Notes under the pieces: generated by a model
Database searches by the model: none
Seen by the model: the letters and a program-made list of their open reading frames with translations, nothing else
What the model was told of the DNA's origin: nothing
Made by a program: the position numbers and the translations under genes
Shown here: positions 39,981 through 50,679 of the stretch, piece by piece
How the letters are laid out: the number at the start of each line of letters is the position of its first letter
Position numbering within the stretch: position 1 is the stretch's first letter
Source: Microcyclospora pomicola
Taxonomy: Eukaryota > Ascomycota > Dothideomycetes > Capnodiales
Assembly: GCA_002786065.1 (NCBI GenBank)
Contig: NHNY01000001.1
Span: 682,001-746,000 of the forward strand
Reading direction: 5' to 3'
DNA: 64,000 nt

Positions 39981-42521
39981 ATGTGCGGTCATGCAAAAAG
40001 TTGGGCAGCCGGCATCTTTATGAAGAACAAACCTGTACTACATGTATACATATCGGCTGCGGGCACATGTGTCAGCCACTTCGGCGGCCGCATGAAATGT
40101 GTTGTGCTTTCCTTCATTCGCTTTCGCCATTGGTATTGGAGGCCTTTGTTGTCTTCGTTCCTGCTTGCCATAGGTCGGGAGTCAACAAAGATTGATGTTA
40201 GTGAACCTCGAACTTTTTATCCGTTGATGATGGGACACAAGCACGAACCCAGTGAATGTATGCAAGAATGGCAAACAAAGAGGTCTGTAGCCTGTGGTTC
40301 AATACTTCCCACCTGTCACCTCATCACAACTCATTATGATTGCCGAGCTGATCATCATCGATACCAGAACCTCTGCCCCATTCCTGGCGCTCCAGCAATC
40401 CGTTTCGATCAAACTCTCAGCATTCCTATCTCACCAGAAGCCGATTCCACACCCCAAAGCCAGCCGTCCACTCCGCTCGGGCTTCGTCGCCAGCCAAAGC
40501 TTGCTTCCTCTTCGCCCATCCTTGCTATACGACCAAATTCACCATCGGCACGCAACCCTGCGTTGCGAGATCAGCGGGATCACTCAGCCTGTGGCAAAGC
40601 GAAGCTGGTGCTTGCAAACGGGCGCGAATACGGCAGTCCCCTAAGAGTACGAAAGACACGGGAGAATCTTCGAGATGTGCTGAGGGATGATGGGGCGACG
40701 GCGAAAAGTCATGTCGCTATCCCCGTGCCAACATGTGCTTGTAAATCGCCGCATGGAGCAGGAAACGATGGGAAGGCTGACCAAGTCGCGAACATGAGCG
40801 AACTGTCTGAAGCAACGACGGCTGTCACATCCGAGCATGCCCAATCCCAGGAACAGCCCCAGTCATTGATCCAGCGGCATAAGTCTGTCAGTCGGCGTAT
40901 GCTATCACGAGTCAGGTCCAGCGTCGTAGGGGCCTCTCTGTCGCATCAGCTGGGCTGGGGATCCGATGGAGCGATCGAAAGTAACGGTCTCCTGCGCCGG
41001 CTGTCAGGCAGACGCAAAGCGAGCACTGATATCCTACAGGGATCGAGTCCGCTTGCTGCAAGTTCGGAACTTGCCAAAGACAGTATTGACAGCGCCATTC
41101 GACCCTACATTGAAGGCAACGAATGTATGGGCCAAGATGGCAGCGGTGATTTGCATTCAATAAGATCGTGCACAACATCCACAACCTCAAGTTCTGGACT
41201 GCGCTCGGTATCACCAGCCGACGAGAACTCATCTTCACCCGACCCTGAGCCAACGCCTCGTGCCGCCTCGTCACGGTCTCACACCTCTATCACTCGATTA
41301 GAGGTGCCATACGTGGACATGATCGTACGCAGTGACTGCGATGCGGTCGAAGCCCAAGAAGAAAAGGACATCTGGGTAGCAATCCTAGCTACGGCTCGCA
41401 CGAACCGTCACGATCTGCGACAAGAGAACATTCGACCAGCCTCCACGTTAGAGTCATGTCCTGCTGGAGTGATCAATAGCCTACGTCTCTGTTTCAGACC
41501 CGCGGAGACTTGTCGCGTGCTCGACATAATTGGTCAGCAAACAATGAAAAATCTAGCACCCGGAACGACATGCTCACTGTTCATAAAAGTCCGGGTATAT
41601 CCTATGGCTTCTTCTGGCTTGGAAGGGGTGGAATCAGATCAGGACTCGCTGTTCGCCGAGCTGGAAAGCATGATCGGGATGCTCGAGACTGGTGTCCTGA
41701 ATGTAGAAGCTAGATATCGGCATTCTCTCTTCCCTTCTGGTAATGTGGTCACCATTCGAGGTATGACCAAAGTTCGCCGACCGCAAGCAAATTCGAGATG
41801 GAGCCAGGCTGGACACACTGTTGAGGGTCCTGGTATATCCTGGGTCAATAGGCAGCTCATGTCCTACCTCTGCGCCAACAACCCCAACGAACGCGCTTCC
41901 AGGCTTATCATACGGGCTCTTGGACAGCATATCATTGACGTAGAAGCGGCACCAAGCAGGCACTCGTCGGCTGCAGAAATTGGTGATGAGACGCAAGACA
42001 TTGTTACTCACACGCCGTCTTTCTACATATGTGGTGTCAGCAGCAAGCCGACTGTCGTCGTTACAGAGATCGATTCCGCCATCTCGAATCCTGTTCCTAT
42101 CTCGAAATCATCTAGTCACGACTCAGCGACGCCATTCAGAAATGTTCACGAACAATACGCATTGCCCGATACAACGCCAATTGCGAATGACGGAGTCACA
42201 AATGTGGAGCAAGCAACAGCGCTGCAGTGTCATGCATCACCTCTTGCAAAGTCGGCAGTACTAGTGGCGACTGACACGACGGACGAGGGCCCAAAAGACA
42301 CAGCGCGAGCGTTATGGCGTCACATCAGGCGCAGCTCGCTGTCTGCTACGGCCCAGCTTGATGAGCTCACGGCTGAACGCCTTGATCTCGAAGATACGGT
42401 GGTCGGCGAACTTCGGAAGAAGGCCATCGCGAACAAAAGAAGTGTTGGTGCGGAGACGCTGAAGGCGTGGAAGTGGGAAGGGAAGGTCGCAGGCGGAACT
42501 GCTGTTGCACCCTGGCTGTAA
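39981..42521 (+). CDS. Unrecognised 846-residue protein, start uncertain
   Basis: Not recognised. The first ATG lies only 37 bases after the tRNA methyltransferase stop, so the true start is probably downstream; in-frame ATGs occur at 40227, 40230 and 40797, among others, and a 5' intron is possible near 40384. Residues 130-430 are Ser/Pro/Arg-rich and disordered-looking. Residues about 455-680 look folded (LEVPYVDMIVRSDCDAVEA, INSLRLCFRPAETCRVLDI, TTCSLFIKVRVYP, GVLNVEARYRHSLFP). The C-terminal 60 residues are charged helix (RALWRHIRRSS, LDELTAERLDLEDTVVGELRKKA). There is no signal peptide at a credible start and no membrane segment. The downstream half is more certain than the first 100 codons. 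Confidence 0.6.
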   Translation: MCGHAKSWAAGIFMKNKPVLHVYISAAGTCVSHFGGRMKCVVLSFIRFRHWYWRPLLSSFLLAIGRESTKIDVSEPRTFYPLMMGHKHEPSECMQEWQTKRSVACGSILPTCHLITTHYDCRADHHRYQNLCPIPGAPAIRFDQTLSIPISPEADSTPQSQPSTPLGLRRQPKLASSSPILAIRPNSPSARNPALRDQRDHSACGKAKLVLANGREYGSPLRVRKTRENLRDVLRDDGATAKSHVAIPVPTCACKSPHGAGNDGKADQVANMSELSEATTAVTSEHAQSQEQPQSLIQRHKSVSRRMLSRVRSSVVGASLSHQLGWGSDGAIESNGLLRRLSGRRKASTDILQGSSPLAASSELAKDSIDSAIRPYIEGNECMGQDGSGDLHSIRSCTTSTTSSSGLRSVSPADENSSSPDPEPTPRAASSRSHTSITRLEVPYVDMIVRSDCDAVEAQEEKDIWVAILATARTNRHDLRQENIRPASTLESCPAGVINSLRLCFRPAETCRVLDIIGQQTMKNLAPGTTCSLFIKVRVYPMASSGLEGVESDQDSLFAELESMIGMLETGVLNVEARYRHSLFPSGNVVTIRGMTKVRRPQANSRWSQAGHTVEGPGISWVNRQLMSYLCANNPNERASRLIIRALGQHIIDVEAAPSRHSSAAEIGDETQDIVTHTPSFYICGVSSKPTVVVTEIDSAISNPVPISKSSSHDSATPFRNVHEQYALPDTTPIANDGVTNVEQATALQCHASPLAKSAVLVATDTTDEGPKDTARALWRHIRRSSLSATAQLDELTAERLDLEDTVVGELRKKAIANKRSVGAETLKAWKWEGKVAGGTAVAPWL

Positions 42522-43762
42522 CAAGACTCTGAGCTGAGAAGTGATATTCATGGACGTGTAGCATGCTACCAGGGTTTACGGAAAAGGCGGTGGGCAACAA
42601 CCTCGTTCCAGATACTACATCAGCAGAGCGTGAACTCCCCTGCCGGCTAATCACCAGAACACACGATCTAGAGTGAGCATGTACCTAAGTCCAGAGAACT
42701 GGCCAGTAATACAGCCAAGACGGCTCATACGTAGGGACTCACGATGACATATTGATGTAGCAAATTGACCAGGATCAGGGTAGCCAAGAGCGTGTGTGGT
42801 GGTGGTACATATGATCTGGAATTCGGGCGGTGCACGATTGCAACACATTCGGCACCACAAAGCACATATAATGCACTGTTTCCTGCGGACATGAGGTACG
42901 ACGTATCATGATGAACGGAGTATATTGTTTTTTTCTTCTCAAAGAGGCGCGGTTAGCATCGGATGAGAAACGCAGCTCCCCGCTCGGTAGTTTCGAATCG
43001 CCGTGGTTACACAGCAGGAAGCACTGCCGCGACCATGGACATGGTACCCCAGCCGTTGCATGTCCGCACAGTATGCTGCACGACGCTCGGGTGAACCGAA
43101 GTCAGATGATGTCCATAGCCCCTTGACGCTCGGCCTATCAGCGAGGGGGTGCGTCGCACCCAGATCTCTGGCGGAGATGGATTTCCCGGACCGGTCAGTT
43201 GGCCGTCGGGTTCATTAGACGCTGAGCCTTACGGGCCGGAGAGCCGGCAGGCCGCTCTCCCTCTCTCAGTCTTTGCCGTGGACCGTACTTCGGTGTTGGA
43301 GCCGAAACCCTTGTGTCGCCTCAGTCGGGTCGATGGAGGAGACTGGCTGGGTGATACCTACTCACTCGTGCATGAGTGATGTCAGATGATTGGTGCTGTG
43401 AGCGTGGACAGTGAATCGTCCGGGCGCACGCGATCCCGCGTTTGACACGTCACACGCAGGCGCTTGGTCCTGTGTCGTGGCACAAAGTGATCATGAGGCT
43501 GTAGGAGGCGTGAAGTGTTGTTGATCTAGGGCGAGGAGCTCTGATCGCACAGTCATTCCTGGGAGACTGGTACGGAGATGTGTAAGAATCACAGGGATGG
43601 CTTACGGTACGTCGCAGATGGGGCTAGGTATTGTTCCCGGTTCGTATGGCAAGCAGTCGAATCAAGCTGCGGGTGCAACACTACAGCTTGAAAGGACGAT
43701 GGGCTGGCATGATGAGGGCTGTGAAACCTGGAAATGGCACCACGGGCAACACGTCCAGATTG
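42522..43762. other. Convergent gene-poor region
   Basis: Lies between two converging genes. Open frames are at most 95 codons and mutually overlapping. No tRNA, repeat or coding signal recognised. Confidence 0.55.
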
Positions 43763-44822
43763 TCACCGTACTCTGCTTGGCAGCAATTGAGCCAGGGACT
43801 CCGGATCTATACAGAGAAAGTTGACCTGCGAAACGGTCAGTAAGGGTGCAACGACTTGGGAGGAGAAGACATCACGCACGACGTCACTACCATCTCCGCC
43901 GAACAGCACAGGGTCCGAAGTACTTGCTTGGATGCTCCTTCTCACTCGATCCTCCCATACACCTTGCCAGTCCCATTCCCCTGGTCGCTTTGCACCGCCA
44001 GGCTGCTGCCGCAACAGTCCAGTACGCTCACTATTCGCCTCGGTGAACTCATTCGACGTGCGTGACGCGGGTGACGTGGCTCCAGCACCCAGCATCCGTG
44101 AACGATAGCTTCTCCAGGCATGCCACGCTCCGCCATTCGCCGCGGCTTCTAATGGGACTGAATCCAGAAGTGCCTCGGTGTCGAAGGCGACCCGCAGGTA
44201 TTGCAGAACCTCAACGATATGAGGTACATCGTGGTTGCCTTGCGCAGGACTGGCACCATGGTCTGCTGACCCAGTCTCTAGTACCAGGCTATGAGAGTCA
44301 CGGTCGTCTATCAGGGCCTTCCTAGCAGGCTGCTCTACAGATCCCTGAAACCACTCGGGGCACATGTGCCTTAAGCTCAGGCCACCAGGAGGTAGTCGTT
44401 GTTCATCCGCTGCACTAATAGTCTCATCGCCAGGGCTACGAGTAGAGTACGTGTACGTCGTCAGAGGATTGACCAGTGGATGGAAGACATCGGTGAGGAA
44501 TGTAATTGACGGTGGCCGGCGTGGATAGTCGGTCGGGAATAGCATCCGGAAGCGAAGCACAGCACTAGCATATGGGCCTTTACTGACTTTGTGAGAACAA
44601 ACCTCTGTATGGAAATTTCACACCTACCTTTCTTCACAAATAGCACTCCCATCCATTGGAGTGGGCGATCGGGATCTGGTGCCACGTAGACACCTTTTGG
44701 GCAGGCATGTTTGAGCGCAGCACTGCACGATTGGTCAGCACGATTTGGCATGCAGCCATCGGAGCAACATACAAATCGATGCAAAGCTTTTCCTGGACGA
44801 AAGCCGCTGAGGGTATCGGCAT
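43763..44822 (-). CDS. E2-like UBC-fold protein of the FTS/AKTIP type, no visible catalytic cysteine
   Basis: Exons 44773-44822, 44628-44722, 43763-44577, each intron 50 nt; 319 residues. Splicing yields AFVQEKLCIDFAALKHACPKGVYVAP, LQWMGVLFVKKGPYASAVLRFRMLFPTDYPRRPPSITF and TDVFHPLVNPLTTYTY. This is the UBC core order, but the usual HPN plus downstream catalytic Cys is replaced by FHPLVNP with no cysteine at the expected place. FTS/AKTIP proteins share the FHPLVDP-type segment and are inactive E2 variants that join Hook and FHIP to link dynein to early endosomes; Aspergillus has this complex. Residues about 105-319 are a less conserved extension with LPPGGLSLRH. The N-terminal exon model is supported by phase and by family resemblance; the 3' end is less certain. 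Confidence 0.78.
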
Positions 44823-45598
44823 AGTCTCGACCGAAGGAGACCATGTATCGTGCGAAGCAGGTAGATGGTGCTACTTTTGCCGACGAGAAAGGAGTGCAGT
44901 CATATGATCACGTGAGGGTCTTATGATAAAATAACGCCCAACGGCCGCATTAGCACCGTTACAACTTTTTCGAAGTCCACAGGAGCGAGCATGAACCATC
45001 TGAGCGGCCGCGGTCAGGAGAGCATCTGCCCAATCGAGCAGAAATCATGATTGCGACATGAACTTGATCTCCATATCGCCGGCTGGTGTACAGCTCGGCC
45101 TTATCTCACAAGATCTTGGCAGGCTGTAAGACATTCAGAATCCTTGCACCGATCGCATTGCATGCATTGTACAAGCACGATACACGATCGAAGATCTTAT
45201 GCTATACCGAGCCTATGATCGTGTAAGGCGCTCATGCACCGAAGCCGGCAGAACATCTATGTCTCCCCAGTCTGAGCTGAGGCTTCACCGATACATGCAC
45301 AAAGCGCTTGCGACACATCACACCGCTCCGGCAAAGGTCGGCCACCACCGTGTTATGTTCGATATAGCAGTCAGCCAATTGGAATACAACCGCCGCAAGC
45401 CTTGAGTAGGCACTCCTTCAGCGTCCGTCAGCAGACTAATAATTTACCAATGTCCCGGTGCATCGGACCATGTTGCTTACATGCTAGCCAGAGCTGCCAG
45501 ACTGCATTCTACCCTAGTAGTGAGTGCATCGCGAAGTACCCCAGGCTGGCCAGATGCGAGTTGGTAGACATTGCCGACGGTAATTTCGTCGGGCGCAG

Positions 45599-45674
<76 letters not shown>

Positions 45675-47932
45675 NNNNNNNNNNNNNNNNNNNNNNNNNN
45701 NNNNNNNNNNNNNNNNNNNNNNNNNNNNNNNNNNNNCCCCCCCCCCCCCATCATGCGTAACCCGGGCCGATGACTGTCAACTGCTCGACATGCGACTAAT
45801 CGCTGTAGGGCGATGCGCTTCTATTACCTCAGTGATGTGCGATGGTGCAGCAGCGAACAAGCACCCCATGTATAGTGGTGTGACTGCTATCGAGCTCCTG
45901 AAGTCGCCTTACTTGCCAGGTGCTGGGATGCTATTGGAATCTGCTGGGAGTGCGATGTGACGTTCTATACAGCATTCATATATGTATGCATGGCGGTGGC
46001 AATGGCACACGCGGGTCGTGCTGCAGCTACATCATGATCTGTTATAACATCTTCGCGATGGTGGCACAGTAATGCGGCGCCTAGCTCTTATATTGGCTAC
46101 GCCGGCCCATTAACACCGCGGAAATGATATCAGCAGCAATAAGCTGCTCGTCACTCCCGCGCGAGATGCTGGTCTGAAACGGAACACCGGCCTTGGCGGG
46201 TCGCCGTCGCATCACACACGTAACTCCCGGACACCGTGCTGGAGCAGCGATGATCGCTGGCCCGGAACATCGACGAGCGCCCATGTGACCAGAAATCGCA
46301 CAAGATAGGAGGTGTGCAGAAACTACGAAACAGGAGGTGGGCCAATTATAAAATCCTATCCGCAATTCCGACGAGCGCGGCCAGAACGCTAGCAACATAG
46401 GCTCATCGGCTCGGAACCTCAGATACGGTTGGCAGGCGGCTCGCGTGGTGGGTACAGGCCCCGGCCAGGGTCTCTTATTATGAACGAGGACGACATGGTG
46501 GCCAGCAATGCGGCCCCTCTTCCAGACACATCGCTAACCCGAGGATGGGATCGCATTGCAAACTCGGCGGACTTGATCCAGCGAAGCGGTGGAGCTGCGT
46601 TGATGCGCCCCTACCGGTGTGATGCATGCTGTGCGACGGTCTGGCAACTCACGTGCTGAGAATGGTGACCGAGCCGCGACCTGATCTTCGCCCTGAAATG
46701 AAGCTAAACGCGGCTCAGGAGTCGGAAGTGGGAGAAGCTGTCATGATTTTCTTTGCCCGTTCTCGTTACATTCCCGACGGCTCGGGCGACGGTGGAAAGA
46801 CAAAACCTTACCAGAGCCACCTCCTCCCGAGGCCTGCGACCGCCCTGGTCATTCCAGGAGAAATGACTTTTCACCGCCTCTTGGTCATCGTCAGCAGACT
46901 AGCCGCGTGTGATGCATAGCGTGAGCACAATTGACAGCTGCTGCGGATCTGACGAGCATCAGACTTATGCGCTGACCATGCATACCTCGACCGCCAACCT
47001 GTAAGCCGCCCTGCCAGATCGCTCCTCAGCTGCGAACCAAGATGGTCCCCAAGGCTTTCGTGCAGGTTGCATGCTAGGGCTGAACGAGGGACGGTACAGT
47101 CCCACAGTACCTCGCCGCGCAGGACCCGGCAATTTGTGTGCTTGCCGGTGGTGATCCGACAGCCGCGCCCAATCGGGGACCAATCCCATGGTCTTGGGAA
47201 GCTCGTTATGCTTCTGGTCGATGCGCTAACGGCAGAGTTGGGTTCGGGAAGCTGCCTGTCACTTACTATGACATCGTTGGAACTGCGCTGCCGAGTCCGT
47301 CGTGCTCCCATGTCTTACCACACCTTTTTCCCCCGGCCGTACCAGTGACTGTGCGTGCTGCGACTACGATCCTCCGCTGTCAGGGGTCATCCTGGGCAGC
47401 CGCGCATCTCGCCCCGGACGCCAGCAAGGCTGTGTGAGTTGCTTTGTTGGATCCCGCAGTGGAGCCTCACGGCGTAGCACAACGCTGACCGCACCGCTGC
47501 TTGTTTGGCCTTAATCTGCCGTGGACGTGGCATGGCTTCCTTACCCACAGCCAACCGGACTCCTTCCTTGTCAGTGCCTGTCCTTCCGGTCGGCAACGGT
47601 CTTGGGTTCGTCGAGCAACTTACCAATATATGTATCTTTCAGTAAGTTCGCACTCGTCTTGCCCAGTATATCACATCTCTTCTACTCCCTCCTTCCACGA
47701 CGCGATCATTTTTCTTCAGGCCAAAGTCCCTGCGTTCTGCAACACAGAGCTGCTATACCTCCACCTCCTCATATCAACTCCGTTATATCTGCTCTGTATG
47801 GGCTGCGATCGATCACCTCCGCCGCGACCTATACCTACCATGAGCCGCAACTAGCTTCTCCCTCCTCAACCTCACCACAACTGCGTGCTCGACTCTGCAA
47901 ACATCCATACTATAACACATCGAACACGACAC
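44823..47932. other. 3.1-kb gene-poor region with an assembly gap
   Basis: Contains a poly-C tract and a run of N (annotated separately). Remaining sequence shows only short conflicting frames (up to about 145 codons, Arg/Ser/Cys-rich), none family-like. The final 400 bases are C/T-rich and lead into the MFS transporter gene; an upstream exon of that transporter could lie here. A CACGTG core occurs near 44909 in the promoter of the E2-like gene. Confidence 0.5.
45603..45749. repeat. Poly-C homopolymer interrupted by an assembly gap
   Basis: Seventy-two consecutive C (45603-45674), then 62 unresolved bases (45675-45736), then 13 more C (45737-45749). Flanks are ordinary mixed sequence. Any apparent polyproline or polyglycine reading frame across it is not a gene. 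The true tract length is unknown. Confidence 0.97.
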
Positions 47933-49801
47933 ATGATGGTGAATTGCAAGGGCGTGAGTCTGAACAGCTCACCACCTTTCCCATGGAAACAAATGATCGT
48001 TCTTGGTATGTCTCGAGCGATCGTTCGATGGTGCCATGGATTAACGGTTATACAGGCATTTGCCGGATATGTGAACCAGTCGCATTCATGTCGATTTTCC
48101 CATACATCTACTACATGATCAAAGACTTCCACATCACTGAGAACGACAAGCAAATAGCACTCTACGCCGGCCTGGTCACATCTGCCTTTGCCTTTGCGGA
48201 GTGTCTTGCCGGCCCGTTTTGGGGCCGGCTCAGTGACAAGTACGGACGAAAACCAATCCTTCTCACGGGCCTTGCAGGTACTGGCCTCAGTGTGCTTGTA
48301 TTCGGCTTCGCGCAAAACCTACAGACTGCATTGATCGCTCGCGCACTGGGTGGTCTGCTCAATGGCAACATCGGTGTGTTGCAGACGACTGTTGCGGAAG
48401 TGGTCAACAGCGAACAGAATCAAGCGCGGTGTTACGCCATGATGCCCTTCGTATGGTGTTTGGGCGCGATCATTGGCTCGGCGTTAGGAGGTGGTTTGGC
48501 AGATCCTGTTCGCAATTACCCTACCATCTTCCGCGCCGGGACCATCTTTGAACGATATCCGTACCTCCTTACGAATCTCGTTTGCGCGGCGGTGGTCGTA
48601 TTCAGCCTGAGCGTTGGCATTCTCTTCTTGGAGGAGACGCACGAAGACAAGCAAGATCGCAAAGACATGGGATTGGAGATTGGGCACCGAGTGATTGAGC
48701 GGTTTCAGAAGGCTGTGCCGCTGGCGTGTTTCCAGAAGAATCCTATTCCAATCCCCAGCGAGTTTGAGGCTGTTGGGTTGATGAGCGAGGAATTGCCTCC
48801 TCCTGGATACAGCAGTACTGCCTCTTCACCACTTCTCGCGTCGACCGAGCCTGGTGAATTGCCTCCGGCATATCAGTCGCAAGCAGGCTCTCCGCGCATT
48901 TCTCTGGAACTTCTGGATCGCACCGAACAGATCGCAGCCTCGGAAGAAATGCGCGCCCCTCAAAGCAAGTCAAGCGCTGGCATATCTGGGGCTTTCACCA
49001 AGCAAGTACTGCTAAACATTACAGGCTTTGGGATTCTAGCCTAGTAAGTCATGTCACGCGATCTTGCAGCACGATTTACTTTTCGCTAATGCATCATGCA
49101 GCCACACGATCTCCGCCGAACAGCTCCTTCCTGTTCTGTTCAGTTTACCCGAGTCGGACACACCATCTGCAATGCCTTTCCACTTCACAGGAGGCTTTGC
49201 TTTGTCCACCAAAGCTATCGGCGGTATTCTTGCTGCTCAGGGTTTGGTTCAGATGTTCGCCACCCTCGTGCTCTTCCCTTTCGTCAACAGTCGACTCGGC
49301 AGTCTGGCGACCTACCGACTGGTCGTGCTCACTTATCCACTACTGTACCTCGCTGTGCCTTACCTTACTCTGGTGCCTGCAGCATGGAGATTACCAGCGA
49401 TCTGGGCAGTCATCGTGTGGAAGGTCACCGCGCAAGCACTGGCATTCCCGTCGTCCAACATCATGCTGGCAAACTCGGCTCCGTCGAAGAAGGTCCTTGG
49501 CACACTCAATGGTGTTGCCTCATCAGCCGCAAGTGGATCCCGAGCATTTGGACCCACCCTTTCTGGTCTGTTACAATCCGCCGGCCTGTCGATTGGTGTT
49601 CTCGGGCTGCCATGGTGGGTGACAGCTGTCGTCGCATGTGGTGGCGCTGTCGTCAGCGTGTGCATGAAGGAGGAACGTCGCATTACCTTTGCGAACGAGA
49701 AGGTCCAAATTCCTGACGATGGGCTCATTGCGGGTGAGCCTGTGTCTGATGCTGTGCAGTTTGCAGCTGGAGGGCTCGACGCTTCTTCAGATGGGCCATG
49801 A
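47933..49801 (+). CDS. MFS transporter, zinc-induced-facilitator-like (YCR023C-type)
   Basis: Twelve-helix plasma-membrane or vacuolar transporter. Exons 47933-48005, 48056-49043, 49102-49801; introns 50 and 58 nt; 586 residues if the ATG at 47933 is the start. The first junction rebuilds PPFPWKQMIVLGICRICEPVAF, the usual entry into helix 1 in this family, and the second rebuilds GILAYHTISAEQLLPV. Motif A in loop 2-3 is GRLSDKYGRKP. The central cytosolic loop (about residues 245-335) is long and Pro/Ser-rich (EELPPPGYSS, ELPPAYQ). Relatives include yeast YCR023C and plant ZIFL proteins; substrates vary, so none is assigned. Most family members have a longer N-terminal cytosolic segment, so another 5' exon may exist. 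Confidence 0.88.
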
Positions 49802-50679
49802 GCAACGCCCGGCACGCCCCTCTTCACCGGATATACCACACATAACTCATGGCCTATGTCGTCCCAGCAGGTCTCGAACGACACGAAAAGCAGTCCCTCG
49901 CGATCCTTGACGCCCGTCACGCAAAGAGTTGGTACCGGTCGCCTTTACGACTTTCCGATTGTGCCTTCAGAGAAGCGACAATTCCATTTTGGTATTTTTA
50001 ATCAGCATATTACTTCGGCGCGATACGGATCTTTAGCGACGTGCTCTGATGCCCAGGAAACATGGAGAGCGGGTATCGCTCCACAGTGGGTTTTTATGGG
50101 AGGCATTATTGAGCATTTTTTTACAAGCATATGATACCCACGAGCTTTTGGTCGTTGCGATGGCTCTAGGCGTACGGCAGAACCTCCCTGGAGCGGAGCG
50201 AACACTGGGAATAGAGTGTGCATCTTATGTTGCAACGAGATATCTTAGACACATATCAATCAGTCAGACTACAAGTACACTCTTGCTCAATCATTCCAAT
50301 ATGATGTAAACCACATGTATGAACGCTCACAGACTTCTGCCTCAGGCACACCTCCAGCTCAACTCCACGCTTGCTGCGCACTGCGCCGAACGCCTCGAAG
50401 ATAAGAGATTTGGAAACGATTCGAGTAAACACCCGACCCCATGCACAGTGATACACTTTGCTTTTGCTAGCCTGACGATCTTGGCACGGCGTGACGATCA
50501 GCTGTGATGTCCTCGTTCGCAATCGTCTAAACGCCTTGGGTCCCCATTCTGTTGTGTTGGGACCAGCTTTCGCCCATCGCACCTCGCCGACGAACTTTCC
50601 CCTACTGTACCACACGGCTCGCGGGCCGGCAGTCGGATTCTAGGATACATGGGCGCGACGACCTCGCTACTTCACCACC
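49802..50679. other. Intergenic region upstream of a Zn2Cys6 gene
   Basis: No gene supported. It should contain the transporter 3' end and the transcription factor promoter. Open frames are short and conflicting. Confidence 0.55.

Noticed and set aside
45509-45960. Frames with polyproline or polyglycine across the poly-C tract
   Set aside because: They arise only from the homopolymer and the unresolved bases.
47521-47932. Start of the MFS transporter at 47521 as one continuous frame
   Set aside because: That frame does not supply the conserved lead-in to helix 1; the spliced model from 47933 restores PWKQMIVLGICRICEP across a 50-nt intron.
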